Source: an uncultured Clostridia bacterium
GTDB taxonomy: Bacteria > Bacillota > Clostridia > TANB77 > CAG-508
NCBI GenBank assembly: GCA_947599995.1
Contig: CANQFW010000001.1
Coordinates: 1 to 48,535, forward strand
Length of the DNA stretch: 48,535 nucleotides
Direction of reading: 5' to 3'
The notes under the pieces are model-generated. The model searched no databases, was not told the origin of the DNA, and saw only the letters and a program-made list of their open reading frames with translations. The translations under genes and the position numbers were made by a program. Positions 26,652 to 35,173 of this stretch are shown here, in pieces (position 1 is the stretch's first letter; every line of letters begins with the position of its first letter).

Positions 26652-27464
26652 ATGAAGAAAAAGAAAATAAAAGTAAAAGAAAAAATTATTATTCCAATAT
26701 ATTTAATAATTATATTTATTTTAATCTTCATATATGGAAATATAATCCGTATACATATTAATAACTCAAAATTTCTAAAAGATTCTATGCTTATTCTAGA
26801 AAAAAATCAAAACACGATATTTACATTAGACAAGATTATTTTGACAAGTTCAGCAAATGCTATAGATAATAGTGAAGAAAAAAACTTGCAAGATCTAAGT
26901 ATTTATCAATTTACTGATATAGCAGTGTATATAGGTAATGGTGAAGAACTAACAAATGAAAATACTGTCAAAAATTTGTATATAGACAATATAGAAATTA
27001 CAACTAGAACTAAAAAGGGAACACAGAGTTTAAATTATAAAAATTTTCAAAATTTTGGTAGATCTGACCAAACTAATAGTGATACACCAAGTAAAATTGA
27101 ATTTAATGTAGTTTATACAAACGAAGAAAATGAAAAAGCTAATTATGATGAACCAACTTTTTATACGGATTGCTCTAATCCTATTACTTTAGGATATTTA
27201 AATAGTGATATTGTAACAGGTTATAAAATGGGAGAAAATACATCTATCTCATTTGATGGTAAAATACTAAAAGCCGCAGGAATAGAGCTTAAAGATATAG
27301 AATGTAATATTAAATTTAAGGTGCATTTAGAAAATAATATGCAAGAAAAATTTTCATGCTGGCTTAACTTCTATTTGCCTTTGGAGGAAGTATTTGATGG
27401 TACTAGTATGAAATCAAAAACTTTACAGGGAAATAAATATAAGTTTTTTTGTGAACCGTTTTAA
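26652..27464 (+). CDS. Hypothetical membrane-anchored extracellular protein
   Basis: 270 residues. A very basic start (KKKKIKVKEK) and one membrane helix (about 12-31) put the rest outside. The outer part is beta-rich, with a Thr/Asn-rich middle and the pairs NIEITTRT, KIEFNVVYT, NIKFKVHLE typical of a beta-sandwich. Two Cys (in YTDCSNP and KDIECN) could pair, and two further Cys are at FSCW and FFCEPF. No catalytic motif and no family recognised. Own SD GGAAAGG. Confidence 0.7.
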   Translation: MKKKKIKVKEKIIIPIYLIIIFILIFIYGNIIRIHINNSKFLKDSMLILEKNQNTIFTLDKIILTSSANAIDNSEEKNLQDLSIYQFTDIAVYIGNGEELTNENTVKNLYIDNIEITTRTKKGTQSLNYKNFQNFGRSDQTNSDTPSKIEFNVVYTNEENEKANYDEPTFYTDCSNPITLGYLNSDIVTGYKMGENTSISFDGKILKAAGIELKDIECNIKFKVHLENNMQEKFSCWLNFYLPLEEVFDGTSMKSKTLQGNKYKFFCEPF

Positions 27465-27602
27465 AAAAGTATATATCTTTTGGAAAAAAATGTAAATTTT
27501 TAGCTTTTTTATGTTGATGGCATTGACTTTTTACAAAATTCATTATATTATATAGTCATATTTTAAATAATGCATAAAGCCTAGAAAGGGAGAACAAATA
27601 TT

Positions 27603-28394
27603 ATGGGAGAAGTTATAGTTATTACATCAGGCAAAGGTGGAGTAGGGAAAACAACAACAACAGCAAATTTAGGTTCAAGCTTAGCATTAGAAGGTAAAAA
27701 AGTTGCTTTAATAGATACAGATATTGGGCTTCGTAATTTAGATGTAGTTATGGGACTTGAAAACAGAATTGTATATGACATAGTAGATGTTGTTGAAGGA
27801 AAATGCAAAATAAGACAAGCACTAATAAAAGACAAAAGATTTAAAGAATTATACCTATTACCAGCTGCGCAAACAAGAGATAAATCAGCGGTAAATGAGG
27901 AACAGATGATAGAACTTACAAAAAAACTAAAGGAAGAATTTGACTATATTATAATAGACTGCCCGGCAGGAATAGAGCAAGGATTCAAAAATGCAATTGC
28001 GGGGGCAAATAGAGCAATTGTAGTAACAACAGCTGAAATTTCTTCGATAAGAGATGCTGATAGAATAATAGGTCTTTTAGAATCTTCAGAAATTAAAAAT
28101 CCAGAATTAGTAATCAACAAGATAAAACCTAATATGGTAAGAAGAGGTGAGATGATGGATGTTGACGACATAGTAGACTTACTATCTATAGACTTAATTG
28201 GTGTAGTACCAGATGATGAATACATAATAACCCAAACAAATAAGGGTGAGCCAGTTATACAAAATAAAAAGGCACCATCAGGAAAAGCATATTTAGAAAT
28301 TGCAAAAAGAGTATTAGGAGAGAACATAGATGTTACGATTCCTGGTAAAGAAAAAGGTTTTTTGGCAAAACTAAAAAGGCTTTTTAAGAAATAA
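27603..28394 (+). CDS. minD: Septum site-determining protein MinD
   Basis: ATPase that positions the division septum with MinC and MinE; membrane-bound in its ATP form. 263 residues. Deviant Walker A SGKGGVGKTTTTANLG at the N terminus, DTDIGLRNLDVVMGLE, and the second motif DYIIIDCPAGIEQGF. The C-terminal amphipathic helix (FLAKLKRLFKK) for membrane binding is present. minE follows by 23 bp, but minC is not in the window. Confidence 0.96.
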   Translation: MGEVIVITSGKGGVGKTTTTANLGSSLALEGKKVALIDTDIGLRNLDVVMGLENRIVYDIVDVVEGKCKIRQALIKDKRFKELYLLPAAQTRDKSAVNEEQMIELTKKLKEEFDYIIIDCPAGIEQGFKNAIAGANRAIVVTTAEISSIRDADRIIGLLESSEIKNPELVINKIKPNMVRRGEMMDVDDIVDLLSIDLIGVVPDDEYIITQTNKGEPVIQNKKAPSGKAYLEIAKRVLGENIDVTIPGKEKGFLAKLKRLFKK

Positions 28395-28417
28395 ATAAAA
28401 AAGTGGAGGTAGTTTAA

Positions 28418-28942
28418 ATGTTTGATAACATTATGAGATTTTTTAAAAAGACTAAACAAAATGAAGATTCAAATCTAATCGCAACTACAAATTCTGTTTC
28501 AAACTCTAAAGATAAGGCAAAAGAAAGATTGCATTTAGTTCTAGTACAAGACAGAGTAAATGTATCAGCAGATTTTTTAGATTTAATGAAGCAGGAAATA
28601 ATTGATGTTATAAAAAAGTATATAGACATAGATGAAGAGGCAATGGATGTTAGCTTTACTAATAAGGAAAATGAAGACGGCACGCAAGGAACACCGGCTC
28701 TATATGCTAATATTCCTATACTTAATATAAAAGATGAAACAAGAAAAATAGGAAATAAAAAAGATCAAAAAAAAGATAAAGAAAATCCTCCTAAAAAAGA
28801 AGATAGCGTAGAAGAAAAAAAAGAATTAGTAACAGACAGAAAAAATAAAGAAAGAGTAGAAAAAAACGTCATCAAACAAGAGGTAACAGAAAATAAAAAG
28901 AAACAAAAATCAGAAAATGAAAAAAAGGCAGTAAATGAGTAA
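28418..28942 (+). CDS. minE: Cell division topological specificity factor MinE, with a long charged tail
   Basis: Stimulates MinD ATPase to restrict division sites. Residues 1-105 carry the MinE layout: amphipathic N terminus MFDNIMRFFKK, the helix AKERLHLVLVQDRV that contacts MinD, and the dimer domain ending in LYANIPILNI. Usual MinE proteins are about 90 residues; this one has 174, because about 70 residues rich in Lys and Glu are added at the C terminus, probably disordered. Directly downstream of minD in the same operon. Confidence 0.88.
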   Translation: MFDNIMRFFKKTKQNEDSNLIATTNSVSNSKDKAKERLHLVLVQDRVNVSADFLDLMKQEIIDVIKKYIDIDEEAMDVSFTNKENEDGTQGTPALYANIPILNIKDETRKIGNKKDQKKDKENPPKKEDSVEEKKELVTDRKNKERVEKNVIKQEVTENKKKQKSENEKKAVNE

Positions 28943-28965
28943 GTGAAATAAAAAAGGAGCTAGTT

Positions 28966-29935
28966 ATGTATTTACATGAACTACAAGTTGGAAATGTAAA
29001 ATTAGAAAATAATATATTATTAGCACCAATGGCAGGTATTACAGACCTGCCTTTTAGATTGGTGTGTGAAAAATTTCGGACCGGGTCTTGTATGTACTGA
29101 AATGGTAAGTGGAAAGGCAATACAGTACAATGATGAGAAAACTAAGAAATTAATGAATATTGATGGAGAGAAAAGGCCTGTTGCAATTCAAATTTTTGGA
29201 AGCGATATAGAGGCTTTAGGTTGCGGTGCAAAATATGCTTCTCAAATTGCAGATATTGTAGATATAAATATGGGGTGCCCTGCGCCAAAGGTAACTAAAA
29301 ATGGCGATGGTAGTAAACTTTTGTTAGATCTAAAAAAAGCTAAGGATGTAATAGAAGCTACGGTTAAAAATTCTACAGTTCCAGTTACCTTGAAGATTAG
29401 AAAAGGTTGGGATGATGAAAATATTGTAGCCATTGAAATAGCAAAAATTGCAGAAGAATTGGGAGTAGCACTAATTACTGTTCATGGAAGAACAAGGAAA
29501 GAATTCTACTCTGGTAAGGCTGATTTAGAAATTATAAAAAAAGTAAAACAAGCTGTAAAGATTCCTGTAATAGGAAATGGGGATATTGTTGATGAAGAAT
29601 CAGCTTTAAAAATGTTTGAAGAGACAGGTGTGGATGGAATAATGATAGGGAGAGGTGCAATGGGTAATCCTTGGATTTTCAAAAAAATTAAGCATTTCTT
29701 AGATCATGGAGAAAAATTAGAAGAATTATCAATGAGTGAAAAATTAAAAATAATTCAGGAGCATATTGAATTACAAGTAAAAGCAAAGGGAAATTCTTCA
29801 GGTATCAGGGAATTTAGAAAACATATGGCAGCATATACTAAAAATTTGCCTAATTCTACTTCCTTTAGGAATAGAATTAACAGCATACAAGACAAAGACG
29901 AGCTTCTTAATGAACTTCTAAAGTTTTGGAAATAA
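28966..29935 (+). CDS. dus: tRNA-dihydrouridine synthase, one +1 frame change at CGG
   Basis: FMN enzyme that reduces uridines in the tRNA D loop. ATG 28966 with SD AAGGAG starts YLHELQVGNVKLENN and APMAGITDLPFR. Codon 38 is CGG (29077-29079); frame 0 stops seven codons later. Skipping one base gives F-G-PGLVCTEMVSGKAI, where the Gly matches the conserved FG-A/P-GLV of DusB-type enzymes. After it come NMGCPAPKV with the catalytic Cys, LKIRKGWDD, VHGRTR and IGRGAMGNPWIF. The joined product has 322 residues, normal for DusB. It follows minE by about 24 bp and is probably in the same operon. Confidence 0.92.
29077..29079 (+). other. CGG +1 frame-change site (dus)
   Basis: Context TTT CGG A at codon 38. 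Frame 0 meets a stop seven codons on. The +1 frame restores a strongly conserved Gly and the whole FMN barrel. Confidence 0.88.
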
Positions 29936-29977
29936 AGATGATAATAAAGAAATTTTATTATAAATTTAGTAGAAAAT

Positions 29978-30022
29978 AAAACAATTCAAAAAGGCCTATT
30001 TTTAGTCTATTTGAATTGTTTA
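29978..30022 (+). terminator. Bidirectional terminator between dus and mutS2
   Basis: 13-bp stem (29978-29990 with 30010-30022), A- and T-rich flanks on either side, between converging genes. Confidence 0.65.
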
Positions 30023-30045
30023 AATTTTGTATATAATTTTAAAAA

Positions 30046-32415
30046 TTAAATGTTTAAGTTAACAACAGTAACTCCCATCTCACCTTCACCGTATGTACCA
30101 GTTCTAAATGATTTAACTTTAGAATGATTTTTTAAGAATTTATGAATTTCGGTCCTTAATTTCCCAGTACCCTTACCATGAATAATTCTGGCAGTTTGAA
30201 GTTTGGCTAAGAAACAATCATCTAAAAATTTATCGACTACAGGTATTGCTTCTAATGTAGTAAGTCCTATTACATTGATCTCTGAACATATAACTCTTGT
30301 TTTAGATATATTTGTATGTGAGCTATTAGTAGGAGATGTTAAGTCATTCTTCAATGTTTTTGGAATCTCTAAATACTTAATATTTATATTTGTTTTAATT
30401 AAACCTATTTGAATTTGAACTTCATCATTTTTATTAATTTTAGATAGAACGATTCCATTTTGGTGAAATTTTGTTACATATACTTTTGCATTTGGTACAA
30501 TCAAATTTCTATCTATTGGATTCTCTGCTATATTCTCTTGAGAATCACTTATGGCTTTGGTTTTTATAGACATATTTAATTTATTTTTTAAATTATTTAG
30601 TTTACTTATTTCATCTGAAGATTCTATTACTTTATTCATCTGTGAGATTATAGAAGATGCTTCATCTTTGGCATCTAGAAGTATTTGTCGAGCTTCTAAT
30701 TTTGCTTTATCTATAATTTCTTTCTCACGAGATTTTATTATAGAATCATCTTTTTGCAATTTTTTTCTCAATAGCTCAATTTGATTTAGATTCTTTTCAA
30801 TTTCTTCTTTATCATGCTCAATTTTTAATTTATCATTATAAATTTTTTTTAGCAATGATTCAATATCTATATCGCTAGAAGATAACATGGCAGAAGCTTT
30901 ATCAATTATTTCTTTTTTTAAACCTAATTTTTCGCTAATAGCAAACGCATTACTTTTACCAGGAATTCCTAGTAATAATTTATAAGTGGGTTTTAGTTTT
31001 TCAATATCAAATTCTACGCTTGCGTTTTGTACATTTTTAGTTACAATTGCATATCTTTTCAATTCTTGATAGTGTGTGGTTGCTATGGTAAGAGCGTTTT
31101 TACTTTTTAAATATTCTAAAATACTTATTGCCAAATTCGCTCCTTCTAATGGATCTGTTCCAGAACCTAATTCGTCAACTAAAATCAAACTATTTTCTGT
31201 AAATGTATTCACGATTTTTGAAATATTTGTCATATGACTAGAAAATGTACTTAAAGAATCTGAAATACTTTGGTCATCGCCAATGTCGGCATAAATTTCA
31301 TCAAATACATATATGCTGGAGTTTTCAGAAACGGGAATATTTAAACCACTACAAGCCATACATTCTAGAAGGCCAACGGTTTTTAAGTTAACAGTTTTAC
31401 CACCAGTGTTTGGGCCAGTTATTATTAAAAGTGTATAATCTTTACCAATGCTTATAGAAGTAGGCACAACTTTTGATGAGTCAATTAAAGGGTGTCTTGC
31501 GTTTATTAGGTTTACAAATTTTTCTTCGTTTACAATTGGAGTGACTCCATTAATTTTATTTGAATACTTTGCTTTTGCAAATATAAAGTCTAAAGTTCCA
31601 ATTATATGAACATCCTCTCGTAATTGATTAATGCAAGGGTAAAGAAGAGTACTTAGGTTATGCAAAATTTTATCAATCTCTGCTTTTTCTTCTATTTTTA
31701 AATTATTTATTTGATTATTTACCTCAAATATGCTAACAGGTTCTATAAAAACTGTAGAACCACTTGCCGAAATATCATGTATAAAGCCTTTAACTTGTGA
31801 GCGATATTCTTCTTTTATAGGTATTACATACCTATCATTTCTTATTGTAACTACATTTTCTTGAATGTACTTTGAATAAGAAGATGAGTGTAAAATGGAA
31901 TTTAGTTTATTTTTTATTTCTTGCTCTAAATGGCTTTTTTTTCTTCTTATATTTGCTAGATTATAAGAAGCACTGTCTGCGATTGTGTTTTCATCTAAAA
32001 TAGATTTTTTTATTTTATCTGATATGCCAGAGTTAGAGTAAAGATTATAAAAATAATTGTTTAAAATAATAAAATCCTCATGTTCAGAAAAATTATAGAA
32101 ATATTGTTTTAATTCATATGACATTTCTAAAATATTTGCTATATCAAGAAGACCTTTGGCAGAAATCTGTGTGTAACTTTCAAGTAATTTTATATATATC
32201 TCAATATTTGCAATTTCGCAAATTGGTGGAAGAGAAACTCTTTGAATTAAGTTGGTTGCTTCTTGTGTCTGATTTAATAGTTCTTTAACGGTTTCTTTAT
32301 TGTTTGATGGCAAAAGATTATATGCTAATTCTTTTCCAATATATGTGTGACAATTTGATGCTAATTTTTCTAAAATAATAGGGTATTCTAATTTTTTTAG
32401 ATATATAGTATTCAT
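30046..32415 (-). CDS. mutS2: Endonuclease MutS2
   Basis: MutS-like ATPase involved in suppression of homologous recombination and, in Bacillus, in rescue of collided ribosomes. 789 residues, usual length. Walker A ITGPNTGGKTVNLK, the DEIYADIGDDQSI block and Walker B LVDELGSGTDPLEGA are clear; a coiled coil (about 520-610) and a KOW-like stretch follow, and the C-terminal Smr nuclease domain shows ARIIHGKGTGKLR. If its ribosome-splitting role holds here, its presence in a genome with stall-prone CGG codons may matter, but that is speculation. Confidence 0.95.
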   Translation of the reverse strand: MNTIYLKKLEYPIILEKLASNCHTYIGKELAYNLLPSNNKETVKELLNQTQEATNLIQRVSLPPICEIANIEIYIKLLESYTQISAKGLLDIANILEMSYELKQYFYNFSEHEDFIILNNYFYNLYSNSGISDKIKKSILDENTIADSASYNLANIRRKKSHLEQEIKNKLNSILHSSSYSKYIQENVVTIRNDRYVIPIKEEYRSQVKGFIHDISASGSTVFIEPVSIFEVNNQINNLKIEEKAEIDKILHNLSTLLYPCINQLREDVHIIGTLDFIFAKAKYSNKINGVTPIVNEEKFVNLINARHPLIDSSKVVPTSISIGKDYTLLIITGPNTGGKTVNLKTVGLLECMACSGLNIPVSENSSIYVFDEIYADIGDDQSISDSLSTFSSHMTNISKIVNTFTENSLILVDELGSGTDPLEGANLAISILEYLKSKNALTIATTHYQELKRYAIVTKNVQNASVEFDIEKLKPTYKLLLGIPGKSNAFAISEKLGLKKEIIDKASAMLSSSDIDIESLLKKIYNDKLKIEHDKEEIEKNLNQIELLRKKLQKDDSIIKSREKEIIDKAKLEARQILLDAKDEASSIISQMNKVIESSDEISKLNNLKNKLNMSIKTKAISDSQENIAENPIDRNLIVPNAKVYVTKFHQNGIVLSKINKNDEVQIQIGLIKTNINIKYLEIPKTLKNDLTSPTNSSHTNISKTRVICSEINVIGLTTLEAIPVVDKFLDDCFLAKLQTARIIHGKGTGKLRTEIHKFLKNHSKVKSFRTGTYGEGEMGVTVVNLNI

Positions 32416-32765
32416 TTTTATTTATATATTTTAGTTTTAAAACAACAAAAATATATATCCTCCTTGTATAATATATTTAGGGTTTAAAGTTACCCAAAAC
32501 TTTACATTATGTTAATATTATTTAATATAATGGAATTTACGAAAAAAGTCAAGGTAGTATTTATTAATTTGTTACTAGTATAGAATTTTAACATTTTATT
32601 TTAATATAAATAATTAAACTGTAACATAAATTCACTATATTCCTAAAAAATTAAAAAATAATATTTACATTTTGAAAAAAAATTGTTAAAATTTATAAAA
32701 AGAAATGATTTGAGATTCAACCCTAAAATACTCAAAATATTCAAATACAAATAGAGGTGAAAAAA
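32416..32765 (+). other. Divergent intergenic region mutS2/corA
   Basis: About 350 bp, very A/T-rich, with no reading frame of note. It must hold both promoters. A near-palindrome GGGTTTAAAGTTACCC (32480-32495) lies where a mutS2 promoter would be, with a TATTAT-like -10 just downstream on the reverse strand; for corA, TTGAAA (32672-32677) and TATAAA (32694-32699) are possible. Confidence 0.35.
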
Positions 32766-33716
32766 ATGTTAAAAATATATAACACAAACCAACAAACTAA
32801 TGAGTTAGAAGAAATAGATGATTTTAAAAAAGGAAGTTGGATAAATCTTGTTGATCCTTCAGAAGAAGAAATCCAAAGAGTGTGCACAAGTATAAAAATT
32901 GAAGAAGGATTTATAAGGGATGCATTAGATTTTGAAGAAAAGGCAAGAATAGATGTAGAGGAAGATGATCATACAATATTATTCGTAGTTGATGTTCCAA
33001 TTGTAGAAAAACAAGCTGATGATTATATATACACAACAATGCCTCTTGGGATGATTATAGTTAGAGATGATTTTTTTATAACAGTTTCTCTTCGAACAAA
33101 TCAGGTAATTCAAAGTTTTGAAAATAAAAAGGTAAAAAATTTTCAAAGTTACAAGAAGACAAGATTTATATTTCAAATTCTTCATTTGAACGCATCATAT
33201 TATTTAAATTATTTAAAAAGAATAAATAAAGAGACAGAAAAAGCGGAAAGCAATTTAAAGGTATCTATGAAAAATCAAGAGTTATTAAAATTACTAAGCT
33301 TAGACAAAAGTTTGGTTTATTTTACAACATCAATAAGATCTAATGAGGCAGTAATGGAGAGAACATTAAGAGGAAAGATAATAAAATTATATGATGAAGA
33401 CGAAGATATATTAGAAGATGCTATAACAGAAAATAAACAAGCGATAGAAATGTCTAAAATTTATAGTGATATTCTAAGTGGAACTATGGATGCATATGCT
33501 TCAATTATTTCGAATAATCTAAATGGAGTTATGAAATTTTTAACTTCAATAACTATTATTTTGGCAGTTCCGACAATGATTTCTAGTTTTTGGGGGATGA
33601 ATGTTAACTTACCGTTCCAAAATAGTAGTACGGGTTTTCCTATAATGGTTGTTATAGCTGTTATAACTACAATATTAATAACAGTTTGGCTAAAAAAGAA
33701 AGACATGCTTAATTAA
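32766..33716 (+). CDS. corA: CorA-type magnesium/divalent cation channel
   Basis: 316 residues from ATG 32766, chosen over an in-frame GTG nine bases upstream because that GTG is part of the SD GAGGTGA. A large acidic cytosolic domain (to about 255) is followed by two membrane helices near the C terminus. The GMN signature is in SFWGMNVNLPF between them, where it forms the pore entrance. The loop after it, FQNSSTGFP, is short as usual. Transports Mg2+ or related metals. Monocistronic. Confidence 0.92.
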   Translation: MLKIYNTNQQTNELEEIDDFKKGSWINLVDPSEEEIQRVCTSIKIEEGFIRDALDFEEKARIDVEEDDHTILFVVDVPIVEKQADDYIYTTMPLGMIIVRDDFFITVSLRTNQVIQSFENKKVKNFQSYKKTRFIFQILHLNASYYLNYLKRINKETEKAESNLKVSMKNQELLKLLSLDKSLVYFTTSIRSNEAVMERTLRGKIIKLYDEDEDILEDAITENKQAIEMSKIYSDILSGTMDAYASIISNNLNGVMKFLTSITIILAVPTMISSFWGMNVNLPFQNSSTGFPIMVVIAVITTILITVWLKKKDMLN

Positions 33717-33765
33717 GAATTATATATGCAATAAGCATTCCAATTTTTTACAAATTTAGTTTTAA

Positions 33766-33810
33766 GGGGGAGTATATTAGCATTTTCTAGCTAATATATA
33801 ATAAAAAATG
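33766..33810 (+). promoter_or_regulatory. SD-hairpin-start leader of trxB
   Basis: SD AAGGGGG (GGGGG at 33766-33770), 2 nt, a perfect 9-bp stem TATATTAGC/GCTAATATA (33773-33781, 33790-33798), 9 nt, then ATG 33808. Without the hairpin the SD would be 37 nt from the start, too far; folding brings it to about 11 nt. Confidence 0.65.
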
Positions 33811-34683
33811 AATAAATATGATATTATAATAGTAGGAGCAGGACCTGCAGGAATTTCTGCAAGTATATATATAAGAAGGTCCAATTTAAATGTTCTTGTT
33901 TTATATTCAGGTACATCCGAATTAGAAAGGGCACATAAAATAGAGAATTATTATGGATTCGAAAATGGTATTACTGGAAAAGAACTTTATAATAAAGGAA
34001 TTGTGCAAGCTAAGAATCTGGGAGTGAGTTTTTTAGAAAAAGAGGTTTTAAGTATTGAAATAGAAGAAGATTCAGTATTTCAGGTTAAAACTTCTAAAGA
34101 ATCATTTAAGTCTAGAGCAATAATTATAGCCACAGGAAATAAAAAGTTAAGACCAAATATAAAAGGACTTGAAAATTTTGAAGGTAAAGGCGTTAGCTAT
34201 TGCGCAATTTGTGATGCATTTTTTTATAAAAATAAAAATGTTGCAGTAATAGGAAATGGAAATTTTGCATTACATGAAGCAAGTGATTTAGTCAATATTG
34301 TAAATAATGTAAAGATTTTAACAAATGGAGAGGAAGCTCCAAATACAGATAAATTTGAGATTGATACAAGAATAATAAAACAAGTTAAGGGAGACAAAAA
34401 AGTAAGCAGTATAGAGTTCGAAGATGGAAAACTTATAGAGGTAGAAGGAATATTTATTGCACAAGGAATTGCTGGTGGAGGTGATTTCGCTAAAAAATTA
34501 GGAATTATTTCGAATAATGACAAATTGATTGTAAATGAAAATATGGAGACAAATGTAAAAGGAATTTTTGCCTGTGGTGATTTAACAGGGGGATTACTAC
34601 AAGTTAGTAAAGCAGTATATGAAGGTGCAAAGGCTGGAATTCAAGCGGCAAATTACCTAAAGTCCAACATTGGTTACCATTAA
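33808..34683 (+). CDS. trxB: Thioredoxin reductase-like flavoprotein, possibly ferredoxin-dependent
   Basis: Reduces thioredoxin, here encoded 130 bp downstream. 291 residues. FAD motif GAGPAGISASIYIRR at the N terminus; redox-active CAICDA; FAD-contacting FACGDLTGGLLQ near the C terminus. The second nucleotide site is changed: VIGNGNFALHEA replaces the usual GGGxSAxEEA, and the basic HRRxxxRA block that binds NADPH is missing (the sequence there runs ILTNGEEAPN). This matches clostridial ferredoxin-dependent reductases rather than NADPH enzymes; that is inference from motif loss. Confidence 0.9.
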   Translation: MNKYDIIIVGAGPAGISASIYIRRSNLNVLVLYSGTSELERAHKIENYYGFENGITGKELYNKGIVQAKNLGVSFLEKEVLSIEIEEDSVFQVKTSKESFKSRAIIIATGNKKLRPNIKGLENFEGKGVSYCAICDAFFYKNKNVAVIGNGNFALHEASDLVNIVNNVKILTNGEEAPNTDKFEIDTRIIKQVKGDKKVSSIEFEDGKLIEVEGIFIAQGIAGGGDFAKKLGIISNNDKLIVNENMETNVKGIFACGDLTGGLLQVSKAVYEGAKAGIQAANYLKSNIGYH

Positions 34684-34715
34684 ACCAATATTAAAAAATT
34701 AATGGAGAAAGGTAG

Positions 34716-34798
34716 GTACAACAAATTTAGTTAATTATATTAAATTATATTAAATTAGCTTTAGATTATGCTATTTTTAAATTAAAATTATGTTGTAC
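34716..34798 (+). repeat. Inverted repeat in the trxA leader
   Basis: GTACAACA (34716-34723) pairs with TGTTGTAC (34791-34798), just before the SD AAGGTGA of trxA. The 67 bases between are A/T-rich with a short direct repeat (ATTATATTAA). A 10-codon frame without SD lies at 34702-34734. Purpose unknown. Confidence 0.4.
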
Positions 34799-34812
34799 AA
34801 GGTGAATTTTTT

Positions 34813-35118
34813 ATGAATACTTTAAAAATAACAAGTGAAAATTTTGAAGAAGAAGTTTTAAAATCAGATAAAACGGTAGTTGTAGATTTTTACGCTGATT
34901 GGTGTGGACCATGTAAAATGCAATCGCCAATTATAGATGAAGTTGCCAGAGAAATGGAAAATATAAAGGTTGGAAAATTAAATGTTGATGAAAATCCAGA
35001 AATAGCTGTTAGATATCATGTTATGAGTATTCCAACTATACTTATTATAAAAAATGGTGACGTTACAAAAGAATTTGTAGGATTGACAGATAAAGAGGAA
35101 CTTATAAATAATTTATAA
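34813..35118 (+). CDS. trxA: Thioredoxin
   Basis: Small dithiol carrier that reduces protein disulfides. 101 residues with the active site DWCGPCK (about 31-37), the conserved cis-Pro in SIPT and the usual beta-alpha fold blocks VVVDFYADWC and KLNVDENPEIA. SD AAGGTGA is 7 nt before ATG. It is placed after its likely reductase trxB, with a long structured leader between them. Confidence 0.95.
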   Translation: MNTLKITSENFEEEVLKSDKTVVVDFYADWCGPCKMQSPIIDEVAREMENIKVGKLNVDENPEIAVRYHVMSIPTILIIKNGDVTKEFVGLTDKEELINNL

Positions 35119-35173
35119 AATATAGATAGGAGGTTTCTTTTAAAGAAATCAGTCTAATAATAAGGAGAATTAC

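Noticed and set aside
34702..34734. Ten-codon frame in the trxA leader as a leader peptide
   Set aside because: No SD precedes it and no regulatory codon run is seen.
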